Shown: piece by piece, positions 57,197-64,000 of the stretch
Layout of the letters: the number at the start of each line of letters is the position of its first letter
How positions within the stretch are numbered: the first letter of the stretch is position 1
Assembly: GCA_015709205.1 (NCBI GenBank)
Contig: JACCQO010000005.1
Span: forward strand, 62,001 to 126,000
DNA: 64,000 nt
From: Desulfovibrionaceae bacterium
Lineage (GTDB): Bacteria; Desulfobacterota; Desulfovibrionia; Desulfovibrionales; Desulfovibrionaceae
Direction: 5' to 3'
Translations under genes and position numbers: made by a program
The notes under the pieces: model-generated
The model's input: the letters and a program-made list of their open reading frames with translations, nothing else
The model's database searches: none
What the model was told of the DNA's origin: nothing

Positions 57197-58414
57197 ATGC
57201 CCACATTTCAATACCAGGCCCTGGACGGGCGCGGAAAAAAGAAGAAGGGATTCATCGAGGCCGACACCCAGGCCCGGGCCTTCAGCATGCTGCAGGACCA
57301 GAGCCTGCTGCCCGTGAGCCTTGCGCCCGTGGCCGACAAGGGCGGCCGGGCGACCGGGCGGTTCGGCCCCGTGCTGGACGCGCTGCGCGGCCGCTTCGGC
57401 GGCGGGGTGCGCGTGGGCGAATCCTTCCACTACCTGGGCATGCTCCTGCAGACGGGCACGTCCCTGTCCGACTCCCTGGAGATGCTCGGGCGCATGTCCG
57501 GCCGCGCGGCGCGCATCTGGCTGGACGTCCGCGACGCCGTGGAGACCGGGCAGTCCTTTTCCCAGGCACTGGGGGCGTATCCGCGCCTGTTCCCGGCGGT
57601 CTACGTGGGCATGGTCCAGGTGGCCGAGCGAGTGGGGCGGCTCGGGCAGGTGCTGGAAAAGATCGCCCACTACGAGGAACAGCGCGCCGAGGTCAGCGGC
57701 AAGCTGGTCACCGCGCTCATCTATCCGTGCACGATCATGGTCGTGGGCATCGGCGCGGTCTATTTCCTGCTCTCCAACGTGCTGCCCAAGATCGCGGGCG
57801 TGTTCACCAGCGCGCGGCAGGAGCTGCCCACGAACACCAAGATCCTTCTGGCCGTGGGCGGCACCCTGCACGACCTGGGGCCCGCGGTCCTGCTCGTGCC
57901 CCTGCTCCTGGTGCTCGGCCTGACCTGGGCCTACAACCGGGGCGGCCGGTTCCGCCAGCGGGTGGACGCGCTGCTCTGGCGCGTGCCCCTGGTGCAGAAG
58001 GACATCCTGGCGCGCTTTTCCGGCATGCTCGGCTTCCAGCTGGAATCCGGCATTCCCCTGGTGCAGGCCATGGAGAGTTCGTCCCAGGCCGTGGGCTCGA
58101 CCTTCTTCAAGACGCGCATCCTCGAGGCCAAGAACGAGGTGGCCGCGGGCCAGCCCCTGGACCGGGTCCTGGCGCGGCAGAAGGCCTTTCCGGACATCTT
58201 TCTCATGACCCTGTCCACGGGGCAGCGTTCCGGCAAGCTCGGCCCGTTCCTGCTGCGCATCGGGCGGCTTCTGGAGCGCGACGTGGACAACATGCTCAAG
58301 CGGCTGGTGGCCCTGGCCGAGCCGTTGCTCATCCTTGCCGTGGGCCTGGTCGTGGCCTTCATCGTCCTTTCGATCATGGGCCCGATCTTCGAGCTCACCA
58401 CCCTGGTCCACTGA
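57197..58414 (+). CDS. gspF: type II secretion inner-membrane protein GspF
   Basis: A 405-residue platform protein with two duplicated cytoplasmic domains and three membrane helices. The first domain has FHYLGMLLQTGTSLSDSLEML and GAYPRLFPAVYVGMVQVAERVG; the second has FSGMLGFQLESGIPLVQAMESS and LMTLSTGQRSGKLGPFL. The C-terminal helix (LLILAVGLVVAFIVLSIMGPI) matches the family. It starts 36 bases after gspE. No pseudopilin genes (gspG-K) follow within the window; an oligosaccharyltransferase gene comes next instead. Confidence 0.95.
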   Translation: MPTFQYQALDGRGKKKKGFIEADTQARAFSMLQDQSLLPVSLAPVADKGGRATGRFGPVLDALRGRFGGGVRVGESFHYLGMLLQTGTSLSDSLEMLGRMSGRAARIWLDVRDAVETGQSFSQALGAYPRLFPAVYVGMVQVAERVGRLGQVLEKIAHYEEQRAEVSGKLVTALIYPCTIMVVGIGAVYFLLSNVLPKIAGVFTSARQELPTNTKILLAVGGTLHDLGPAVLLVPLLLVLGLTWAYNRGGRFRQRVDALLWRVPLVQKDILARFSGMLGFQLESGIPLVQAMESSSQAVGSTFFKTRILEAKNEVAAGQPLDRVLARQKAFPDIFLMTLSTGQRSGKLGPFLLRIGRLLERDVDNMLKRLVALAEPLLILAVGLVVAFIVLSIMGPIFELTTLVH

Positions 58415-58454
58415 CGCGGACCGGGTTCCTTTTCGCAGCAAACAGGAGTGATTG

Positions 58455-60776
58455 ATGGTTTCGAGCGATCCCATGCGGAGCGGAGCGCGCGTCGAGTGGA
58501 AGACGTTGATTGCGGCGGTCGTGCTCGTCTTTGCCGTGGCCGTGGCCGCGCGGTTCTTCGACTACGGCCCCTGGCAGGATCCCGCCATGAGCGTGGACGG
58601 CGAGTACATCATGGCCACCCACGACGCCTACCATTGGCTGGCCGGCGCGGTGGGCGTGGGCGCGGCCGTGGGCACGCCCATGTCCGAACTGCTCTCCTGG
58701 TGCTCGTCCACCTTCGGCGTGCCCCTGGGCGTGGTGGCCTTCTGGGCTCCGGCCGTGGCCGCCGGGGGCACCGCCGTGGCCGTGTGCCTGTGGGGCCTGA
58801 CCCTGGGCGGCGTGGAGGCCGGATTCCTGGCCGGCCTGCTCAGCGTGCTCGGCGGCGGGTTCTTTTTCCGCACCCGGCTGGGGTTCTATGATACGGACAT
58901 CGTGACCCTGTTCTTCCCCGTGTTCATCGGCTGGGTGCTGGCCCATTGGATGGCCCCGCACCTGGACCGCGAACGGTTGAAGGTGCTGGCCCGCCGCGTG
59001 CTGCGGCGCGGCGGCGAACAGGAGCAGGCCGGGACGAAGCGGGCACGCAAGGGGGGCAAGGCCGCCCGCGCCGGGGCCCGCAAGGGCGGGGCCGACGGTT
59101 CGGCGTCCGCCCCGGCCGACGCCGCGGCGCCCGCTGCGCCGGACGCGGCAAAGGACGCGGCAAAGGACGCGGGGCTCTTTCCCGCGGGCAGCCCGGGGCT
59201 GTGGTTTCTCGGTGCGCCCGTGCTCGCCGGGCTTCTGGCCTGGAACGCGGGCATCTGGCACGGCCAGCTCCTCAATTACGCCAAGCTTCTCGTGCCCCTG
59301 GTCCTGATGCTCGTCCTGGTCTTCGGCAAGCCCGGACGGCGCATGGCCCTGCTCTGGGGCGGTTGCCTCTACGCCATGGCGGCCTTCCTGCACTGGCCGG
59401 GCCTGGTCCTGGCCCTGCTCGTGGCCGCGTCCTTCCATTTCCAGCCGCAACGCGCCGGGCGCATTGCCGCCAGCAAGATCCTCCTGGGCCTGTTCGTGCT
59501 CGTGCTTCTGGAGCGCACCGGACTTCTGAGCACCGTCTATACCCAGGTCATCAACTCCATGGACACCTACCTGCGCCAGTCCAGCCAGCTGGTGACCACG
59601 GGCGCGGGCCAGCACGGCGTGGCCTTCCCGTCCATCGTCCAGAGCGTCATCGAGGCGCAGCTCTATCCCTTCCAGGAAGTGGTCAACAAGATCCATCCCT
59701 GGGTCGGGGTGGTCCTGTTGGGCCTGGTCGGGTTCCTGGCCGTCTGTCTGGCGCGGGTCGAGGCCGTCCTGCTGCTGCCGCTCGGGGTGCTGGCCCTGGC
59801 CTCGGTGCGGTTGGGCATTCGCATGACCATGTTCGGCGGCCCGTGCTTCGCCCTGGGGCTGGGCATCCCCGTGGCCTGGACCGTGCGGCGCCTTTTGGCG
59901 CGGCGCGGCGAACTGCGGGCCAGGGCCATGTCCTGGGGCGTGCAGATCGCCCTGCTCCTGGTGCTGGTGCAGCCGTACGCCGAGGTCTATCCCCGCCTGC
60001 CCATCGCCGGCGTGCTCAGCAAGCAGCACTGCGAGGCCCTGGTCAAGCTGCGCGACACTTCGCCCCTGGACTCCATGGTCTGGACCTGGTGGGATTGGGG
60101 TTTCGCCACCCAGTATTACGCCCGGCGCATGAGCTTTGCCGACGGCGCGCGGCACACGGGGCAGTATGTCTTCCCCCTGGGTATGGCCCTGGCCACCCCG
60201 AACCCGCTGCAGGCTTCCCAGATCATCAAGTATCTGGCCCTGAACGACTATAATCTCGTGGGCGCGTGGCAGGACAGGACCCAGGATGAGGTCGTGCAGA
60301 TGCTCTTGAGCATGGGGGCCAAGGATTACGGGCTCAAGCCCAGGAACAAGCAATACCTGGTGGTCAGCTACGAGAATCTGCGCCTGATCTACTGGATCAC
60401 CTATTACGGCAGTTGGGACCTGGCGACGAACAGGGGGACGCATCCCCGGGTGTCCATGCTCCAGGGGCAGGTGAAGTTGAACGGCGAGACCGGCGAGCTG
60501 GTCGCCGATTCCCTGGGCCCCAAGCCCCTGCGCGTGGGCAGTGTGGACATCCTCGACGAGAAGGGCGGCATGGGCAAGGGCTACCCCGGCAATCCCCAGG
60601 ACATTCACCTGATCCTCAACCGGGCCACGGGCGAGCACCACGTCATGGATTCCCTGGCCTACCACAGCATGCTGGTCCAACTGCTCCTTTGCCCGCCCAA
60701 CGATCCGCGGTTCACCCAATACTTCAAATTGGTGGAGGATCGCTATCCCTACGTGCGCGTCTACGAGGTGCTCTGA
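58455..60776 (+). CDS. STT3/PglB/AglB-type oligosaccharyltransferase
   Basis: A 773-residue single-subunit oligosaccharyltransferase. The N-terminal half is polytopic with about a dozen helices. Motifs include THDAYHWLAGA and RTRLGFYDTDIVTLFFP (acidic residues of the first and second external loops), and VWTWWDWGFATQYYARR, the WWDxG catalytic/peptide-binding motif at about residue 545. A charged Ala/Lys/Gly-rich loop lies at about 185-240. It moves a lipid-linked glycan onto asparagine of exported proteins. CAGGAG lies 8 bases before the ATG at 58455, 40 bases after gspF, so co-transcription with the secretion genes is likely. Confidence 0.88.
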   Translation: MVSSDPMRSGARVEWKTLIAAVVLVFAVAVAARFFDYGPWQDPAMSVDGEYIMATHDAYHWLAGAVGVGAAVGTPMSELLSWCSSTFGVPLGVVAFWAPAVAAGGTAVAVCLWGLTLGGVEAGFLAGLLSVLGGGFFFRTRLGFYDTDIVTLFFPVFIGWVLAHWMAPHLDRERLKVLARRVLRRGGEQEQAGTKRARKGGKAARAGARKGGADGSASAPADAAAPAAPDAAKDAAKDAGLFPAGSPGLWFLGAPVLAGLLAWNAGIWHGQLLNYAKLLVPLVLMLVLVFGKPGRRMALLWGGCLYAMAAFLHWPGLVLALLVAASFHFQPQRAGRIAASKILLGLFVLVLLERTGLLSTVYTQVINSMDTYLRQSSQLVTTGAGQHGVAFPSIVQSVIEAQLYPFQEVVNKIHPWVGVVLLGLVGFLAVCLARVEAVLLLPLGVLALASVRLGIRMTMFGGPCFALGLGIPVAWTVRRLLARRGELRARAMSWGVQIALLLVLVQPYAEVYPRLPIAGVLSKQHCEALVKLRDTSPLDSMVWTWWDWGFATQYYARRMSFADGARHTGQYVFPLGMALATPNPLQASQIIKYLALNDYNLVGAWQDRTQDEVVQMLLSMGAKDYGLKPRNKQYLVVSYENLRLIYWITYYGSWDLATNRGTHPRVSMLQGQVKLNGETGELVADSLGPKPLRVGSVDILDEKGGMGKGYPGNPQDIHLILNRATGEHHVMDSLAYHSMLVQLLLCPPNDPRFTQYFKLVEDRYPYVRVYEVL

Positions 60777-60796
60777 TCTTCGCGTCCTTCCGGGAC

Positions 60797-60853
60797 CGAA
60801 ACGCCGAGGGCCCGCCCGTTTCCGAAAGAAACGGGCGGGCCCTCGGCGTTTCG
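60797..60853. terminator. 26-bp perfect inverted repeat, likely bidirectional terminator
   Basis: Arms 60797-60822 and 60828-60853 are perfectly complementary around a 5-base loop. It lies between the convergent oligosaccharyltransferase and response-regulator genes. A terminal GTTTCG but no long T run follows on either strand, so termination is likely but not certain. Confidence 0.75.
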
Positions 60854-60878
60854 GCGCGGCCGCCCGGCCGCGCGCGGA

Positions 60879-61820
60879 TCACTTGGCGTAGGAGTTGTAG
60901 TTCTCGCGCAGCCAGCGGTCCATGCCCTTGGTGTCGTGCACCGTGTCCAGGCGCAGCAGGCGGCGGCGCACCGTGCTGGGGCCGGAAAAGAAGAACAGGC
61001 GCACCTTCTTGGAGAGCCGGGCGCTGTAGACGTTTTCCGTGCCCTTGACCTTGTGGATGTTCAGGCCCGGGTTGCCGGCGTCCTGCACGTCGAAGCGCGT
61101 CAGGATCTCGATGACCTTCTTGAAGAGGTCGTAGTTGGAGTCGAAGATGCCCTTCAGGTCCTTGATGAAGCTGGGCATGATGTCGCTGTTCTGGAGGATG
61201 GAGCTGACCAGGTCCTGCACGCGCTGGAAGGCCTTTTCCTTCTTCTCCCTGGGTTCCCTGACTTCGGCCGGTTGCTCGGCCGCCTCGGCCGGCGCCTCCA
61301 GTTCGCTCTGCAGACTCTCGATCTCTTCTTCCAGGAGCTTGTGGTATTCCTTGAAGTCCTGCAGTTCGTGCGCGAGGTGCTGGATGAGTTCGCTGCTCTT
61401 TTTGCTCTTGCCCATGTAGAAGCGGATCATGCGCGTGAGCTGGTCCGGTTGCACCGGCTTGGGAATGAAGTAGACCATCTCGTATTCCTCGGCCTCGCGC
61501 AGGGCGTCGTTGTCCATGCCCGTGAGCAGGATCACGGGCAGGTAGGGGAAGTCCTCGCGGATGTGCGGCAGGATGTCCACGCCCGAAAGTCCGGCGTTCT
61601 CGAAGTTGATGTCCAGGAGCACGATGTCCGGCTCCTCGTCGCCCTGTTCCAGGAATTCGAGGAATTCCAGCGGGGAGAAGAAGGATTCGTGACGCTGGAG
61701 CATGCCCGCCTCGCGCAGGGTCTGCACCAGGAATTCGTGGATGCGCGGCTCGTCGTCCACCAGGGCGAAGAAGTAGGCCGGCTGGGCGCTAGGCGTCTGC
61801 GGTTCGATCGTCTGTGGCAT
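60879..61820 (-). CDS. response regulator with coiled coil and RelE-like C-terminal domain
   Basis: A 313-residue protein. The receiver (about residues 12-130) is complete: VDDEPRIHEF, DIVLLDINFENAG with the phospho-acceptor, VILLTGMD, and FIPKPVQPDQ. A long charged helix follows (LIQHLAHELQDFKEYHKLLEEEIESLQSELE), then an Ala/Glu/Pro linker and a helical part. The last 60 residues (NIHKVKGTENVYSARLSKKVRLFFF, then LLRLDTVHDTKGMDRW) look like the strand core of RelE/ParE-type toxins, a weak resemblance by eye. The ATG at 61820 is preferred (GGAGA upstream) over 61832. It overlaps the kinase gene by 32 bases. Confidence 0.8.
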   Translation of the reverse strand: MPQTIEPQTPSAQPAYFFALVDDEPRIHEFLVQTLREAGMLQRHESFFSPLEFLEFLEQGDEEPDIVLLDINFENAGLSGVDILPHIREDFPYLPVILLTGMDNDALREAEEYEMVYFIPKPVQPDQLTRMIRFYMGKSKKSSELIQHLAHELQDFKEYHKLLEEEIESLQSELEAPAEAAEQPAEVREPREKKEKAFQRVQDLVSSILQNSDIMPSFIKDLKGIFDSNYDLFKKVIEILTRFDVQDAGNPGLNIHKVKGTENVYSARLSKKVRLFFFSGPSTVRRRLLRLDTVHDTKGMDRWLRENYNSYAK

Positions 61821-63126
61821 GATCGTCTCCATTGACGGGAAAAGGGGGAGCGGAGAACAGGGGGATGCGCACGGTCACGCACAGGCCGCGCTCGCCCAGA
61901 GTGTCGACGTTGGCGGCCGAAATGTCCATACCCATGCTTTCGCCGAAGAATTTTACGAAGATGGTTCCCTGGCCGTACTGCTTGCCCCCGCGCTTTTTGG
62001 ACTGCAGGGGGTGCTTGAAGAGCAGGCCGACCTGGTCGTCATCCACGCCTCCCCCGTTGTCCGTCACGCGCAGCACCGCGACCTTGTCCTCCAGGTCGAA
62101 CTCGACGGCCAGGGCGGGCCGGAAGGCGGCGTAGCGCGCGCGGTCGGTCTTGAGCAGGGCGAGCTGCCGGAATTCCAGGGCGCTCTGGCTGTTGCGGATC
62201 AGGTTGAGCAGGATTTCCCAGGTCTTGAAGGCGTCCAGGACCACGACCTTGGGCGAGTCCGCCCAGCCCCTGTCCTCGACCGTGACCGTCAGGCGATGGC
62301 CGAAGCGGGCCTTGTCCTCTTCCAGGCGGCGGCGAAAGCACGCGGCCAGTTCGCCCAGGGTTTCGCGCTTGGGCGAGAAGGACAGGCGCGTCTCCAGGTT
62401 GCGCAGGTGGGTGAGGATGTTTTTCTGGAAAGGCTCCACGATCTGGCGGTAGAGTTCGTTTTCCTTGACCGGGGGCAGGTCGTTGACGATGGAATGGATC
62501 TGGGACTTCCAGGCGCCCTGGAGCAGGAGCAGTTCGTCCTTGACCTGGTTGGCCTGGGTCACGAGGTCGTGGGTCAGCTTTTCCGTGGCGACCATGAGTT
62601 CGAGCTTGCGGCGCTCGATGCGTTGCTCCTGGATGAACCGCTCGCGCTCCTCGCGTTCGTTGTCCGCCGGGGATTTGCGCTTGACCATGATGACCATGAA
62701 GATGAGGGGGATGACGTAGAGCACGAAGAAGGAGCGCGAGAGGTAGATGTAACGCGCGTACTGCATGCCGCCGGAAAGGAAGATGAGCCGCGAGAAGATG
62801 AAGGCGAAGAAGATGTTGAAGAAGGCCACGTAGAGCATGGTCTGCTTGCCGCCCAGCGACCAGGAGAAGTAGAGGCTGGAGACCACCAGGAAGACGCAGA
62901 AGATGTAGTTGCGGACCACGCTGACCATCAGCGAGTCCACGAGCACGTAGATGAGCACGTAGGCGATGGCCAGCAGGGGCAGCCGCCACTGGCGCAGCCG
63001 GGAGAGCCGACCTTCGGGCGCGTCGTCCTGCGGGGCCTCGTCCTGGGCCGGGGAGGGCGCGGGCGTGTCTTCCTGGGGCGGCTTGGCCGTGCCGAAGAGT
63101 TTGCGGATCAGGCCTTCACGGGGCAT
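61789..63126 (-). CDS. membrane sensor histidine kinase
   Basis: A 445-residue kinase. After a charged, Pro-rich start come four or five transmembrane helices (about 50-148) with little periplasmic loop, so it probably senses a signal in the membrane. A helical segment (KLTHDLVTQANQVKDELLLL) has H186 as candidate phospho-acceptor, not a standard H box. The ATP-binding domain is clear: N box EILLNLIRNSQSALEF, G1 VTDNGGGVDDDQ, G2 GQGTIFVKFFGESMGMD. It overlaps the following response-regulator gene, so the two form a two-component pair. Confidence 0.88.
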   Translation of the reverse strand: MPREGLIRKLFGTAKPPQEDTPAPSPAQDEAPQDDAPEGRLSRLRQWRLPLLAIAYVLIYVLVDSLMVSVVRNYIFCVFLVVSSLYFSWSLGGKQTMLYVAFFNIFFAFIFSRLIFLSGGMQYARYIYLSRSFFVLYVIPLIFMVIMVKRKSPADNEREERERFIQEQRIERRKLELMVATEKLTHDLVTQANQVKDELLLLQGAWKSQIHSIVNDLPPVKENELYRQIVEPFQKNILTHLRNLETRLSFSPKRETLGELAACFRRRLEEDKARFGHRLTVTVEDRGWADSPKVVVLDAFKTWEILLNLIRNSQSALEFRQLALLKTDRARYAAFRPALAVEFDLEDKVAVLRVTDNGGGVDDDQVGLLFKHPLQSKKRGGKQYGQGTIFVKFFGESMGMDISAANVDTLGERGLCVTVRIPLFSAPPFPVNGDDHATDDRTADA

Positions 63127-63244
63127 GCGGTCTCCTGTTGGCGCATCGGGCGACGGGGTGCTTCGGGGCGCCGAGGTCTTCGTTCCGCGGCATCATCGCA
63201 TTTGGATACTTGCATTTCAAGGCGCGAGCGTTTAGCAGACCACA

Positions 63245-63733
63245 ATGCCTGTGCATCGATCATACCGGGCGTTCGCCGACGGCGTCCGCCGCCAGATCCG
63301 GCTTTCCGCCCTGGCCCTGGCCGATCCGCTGTACTACGGCTCCCTGGCCTTGGGCTTTCTGGCCTGGTTCTCGCCCGTTCCCAAAAAGGTGATTGCCTGG
63401 GAATGGCTCCTCGTCAAGGCATATTACGAGGAATTCCTCTTCCGTTTCCTGATCCAGGAGGCCCTGGACCGGCTCTTCAAGCGGCGTTTTCGGTTGGGGC
63501 CGCTTTCCTTGGCCAACGTCCTGGCGTCCTTGTCCTTCTGTATGCTGCACCTGCCCAGCCAGGGGGTCGGCCGAGCCTTGCTCGTTTTCTTCCCTTCCCT
63601 TATCTTCGGCTGGGCATGGGACCGCTACCGCAGCATCCTGCCGGTGGGGTTCCTGCATTTTTTCTACAACTACTGCCTGTTCTACCGGTTCGGGGTTCCG
63701 ATCTATTTTCCTCTGTTCGGGAACGGGGTATAG
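63245..63733 (+). CDS. CPBP-family intramembrane glutamic protease
   Basis: A 162-residue membrane protein. The family motif EExxxR is present as YYEEFLFRFLI (about residues 60-70), followed by the conserved His of MLHLPSQ and the later GFLHFFYNYCLF segment. These are the catalytic residues of CPBP (Abi/Rce1-like) proteases. The protein is short compared with typical 200-300-residue members, with few helices before the active site, resembling small variants tied to protein-sorting systems. The substrate is unknown. It starts 118 bases from the divergent kinase gene and 32 bases before a lipoprotein gene. Confidence 0.8.
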   Translation: MPVHRSYRAFADGVRRQIRLSALALADPLYYGSLALGFLAWFSPVPKKVIAWEWLLVKAYYEEFLFRFLIQEALDRLFKRRFRLGPLSLANVLASLSFCMLHLPSQGVGRALLVFFPSLIFGWAWDRYRSILPVGFLHFFYNYCLFYRFGVPIYFPLFGNGV

Positions 63734-63765
63734 CAGTCCGCAACACGCGTTCTGCCCAGGAAACC

Positions 63766-64000
63766 ATGGCGCATACGAGCGATAGCCACACTACGGGCCG
63801 CAGCGGAGGCCGCGCGATCGGGGGCACCGGAACCCCGGCGGGTTTTCCTGTCGCCGTCCGGCGGCCGGTGCGTCTGCTGGGCGCGGCCTGCGCGCTGCTC
63901 GCCCTCGCTTTCGTCCTCGGCGCCTGCGCCACCACCGAGGACGCGCCCGCGCCCTCCAACGTCATCGAGGTGCGCGAGCCCAAGCCCGCCGTGGTCTACC
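63766..64000 (+). CDS. lipoprotein, N-terminal fragment (cut by window edge)
   Basis: Seventy-eight codons are open from the ATG at 63766 to the window edge. A long polar leader (about 35 residues with basic RRPVRLLG) precedes a hydrophobic stretch ending in LGAC, a good lipobox with Cys at about residue 54. The mature start is ATTEDAPAPSNVIEVREPKP, which suggests a periplasmic or outer-membrane lipoprotein. The long n-region may mean a later start, though no in-frame ATG lies between. It follows the CPBP protease by 32 bases. Confidence 0.6.
   Translation, partial: MAHTSDSHTTGRSGGRAIGGTGTPAGFPVAVRRPVRLLGAACALLALAFVLGACATTEDAPAPSNVIEVREPKPAVVY

Overview
The window is high-GC DNA (roughly 70% G+C by eye) in which nearly every base belongs to a recognisable bacterial gene. 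The gene set points to a sulfate reducer of the Desulfovibrio type (Desulfovibrionaceae). Pointers are a Tad (Flp) pilus locus, sigma-54 promoters with an enhancer-binding protein, a DctPQM TRAP transporter, pyruvoyl-dependent arginine decarboxylase, a C_GCAxxG_C_C protein, a DUF169 protein, and a type II secretion operon beside an STT3-type oligosaccharyltransferase. No transposase, integrase, phage gene, rRNA or CRISPR array was seen. The family assignment is inference from gene content.

Layout. 1-8.4 kb is a divergent Tad pilus locus. A leftward operon runs flp, prepilin peptidase, cpaB, secretin, small lipoprotein, TadE-like, cpaE, cpaF (cut by the left edge). A rightward operon holds TadE-like, TadG-like with a von Willebrand A domain, and TadE-like. 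Between them lie two outward-facing sigma-54 promoters and three copies of a 15-bp dyad. 8.5-10.4 kb has a PilZ-like gene and a sigma-54 activator. 10.6-15.4 kb is one giant FecR/RTX-repeat protein. 15.6-24.2 kb holds a glycosyltransferase, a PilZ protein, a DUF169 protein, an OmpR-type regulator with a degenerate receiver, an unknown gene and an unusual PEP/pyruvate-binding-domain protein. A tRNA-Thr(CGU) follows at 24.5 kb.

24.9-40 kb is mostly housekeeping and transport: trmL, a TRAP transporter, cbiB, the nitrogen-control set amtB-glnB-glnD behind a sigma-54 promoter, a C_GCAxxG_C_C protein, a small zinc ribbon, and a polar amino-acid ABC transporter. 40.7-46.3 kb has a SprA-like putative metalloprotease, panD and an mlaEFDCA phospholipid-transport operon. 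An AT-rich gene-free stretch follows (46.5-46.95 kb). 47.2-51.3 kb is a leftward group: fabD, argS, a SPOR-domain gene and the arginine decarboxylase.

51.5-64 kb starts with rsmG, then gspC-D-E-F and an STT3 oligosaccharyltransferase, apparently one rightward operon. A leftward histidine kinase/response regulator pair follows; the regulator carries a coiled coil and a C-terminal domain that looks RelE/ParE-like. The window ends with a CPBP-type intramembrane protease and a lipoprotein cut by the right edge. The points most worth a second look are the mirror-symmetric sigma-54 control region of the Tad locus and the receiver/RelE-like fusion.
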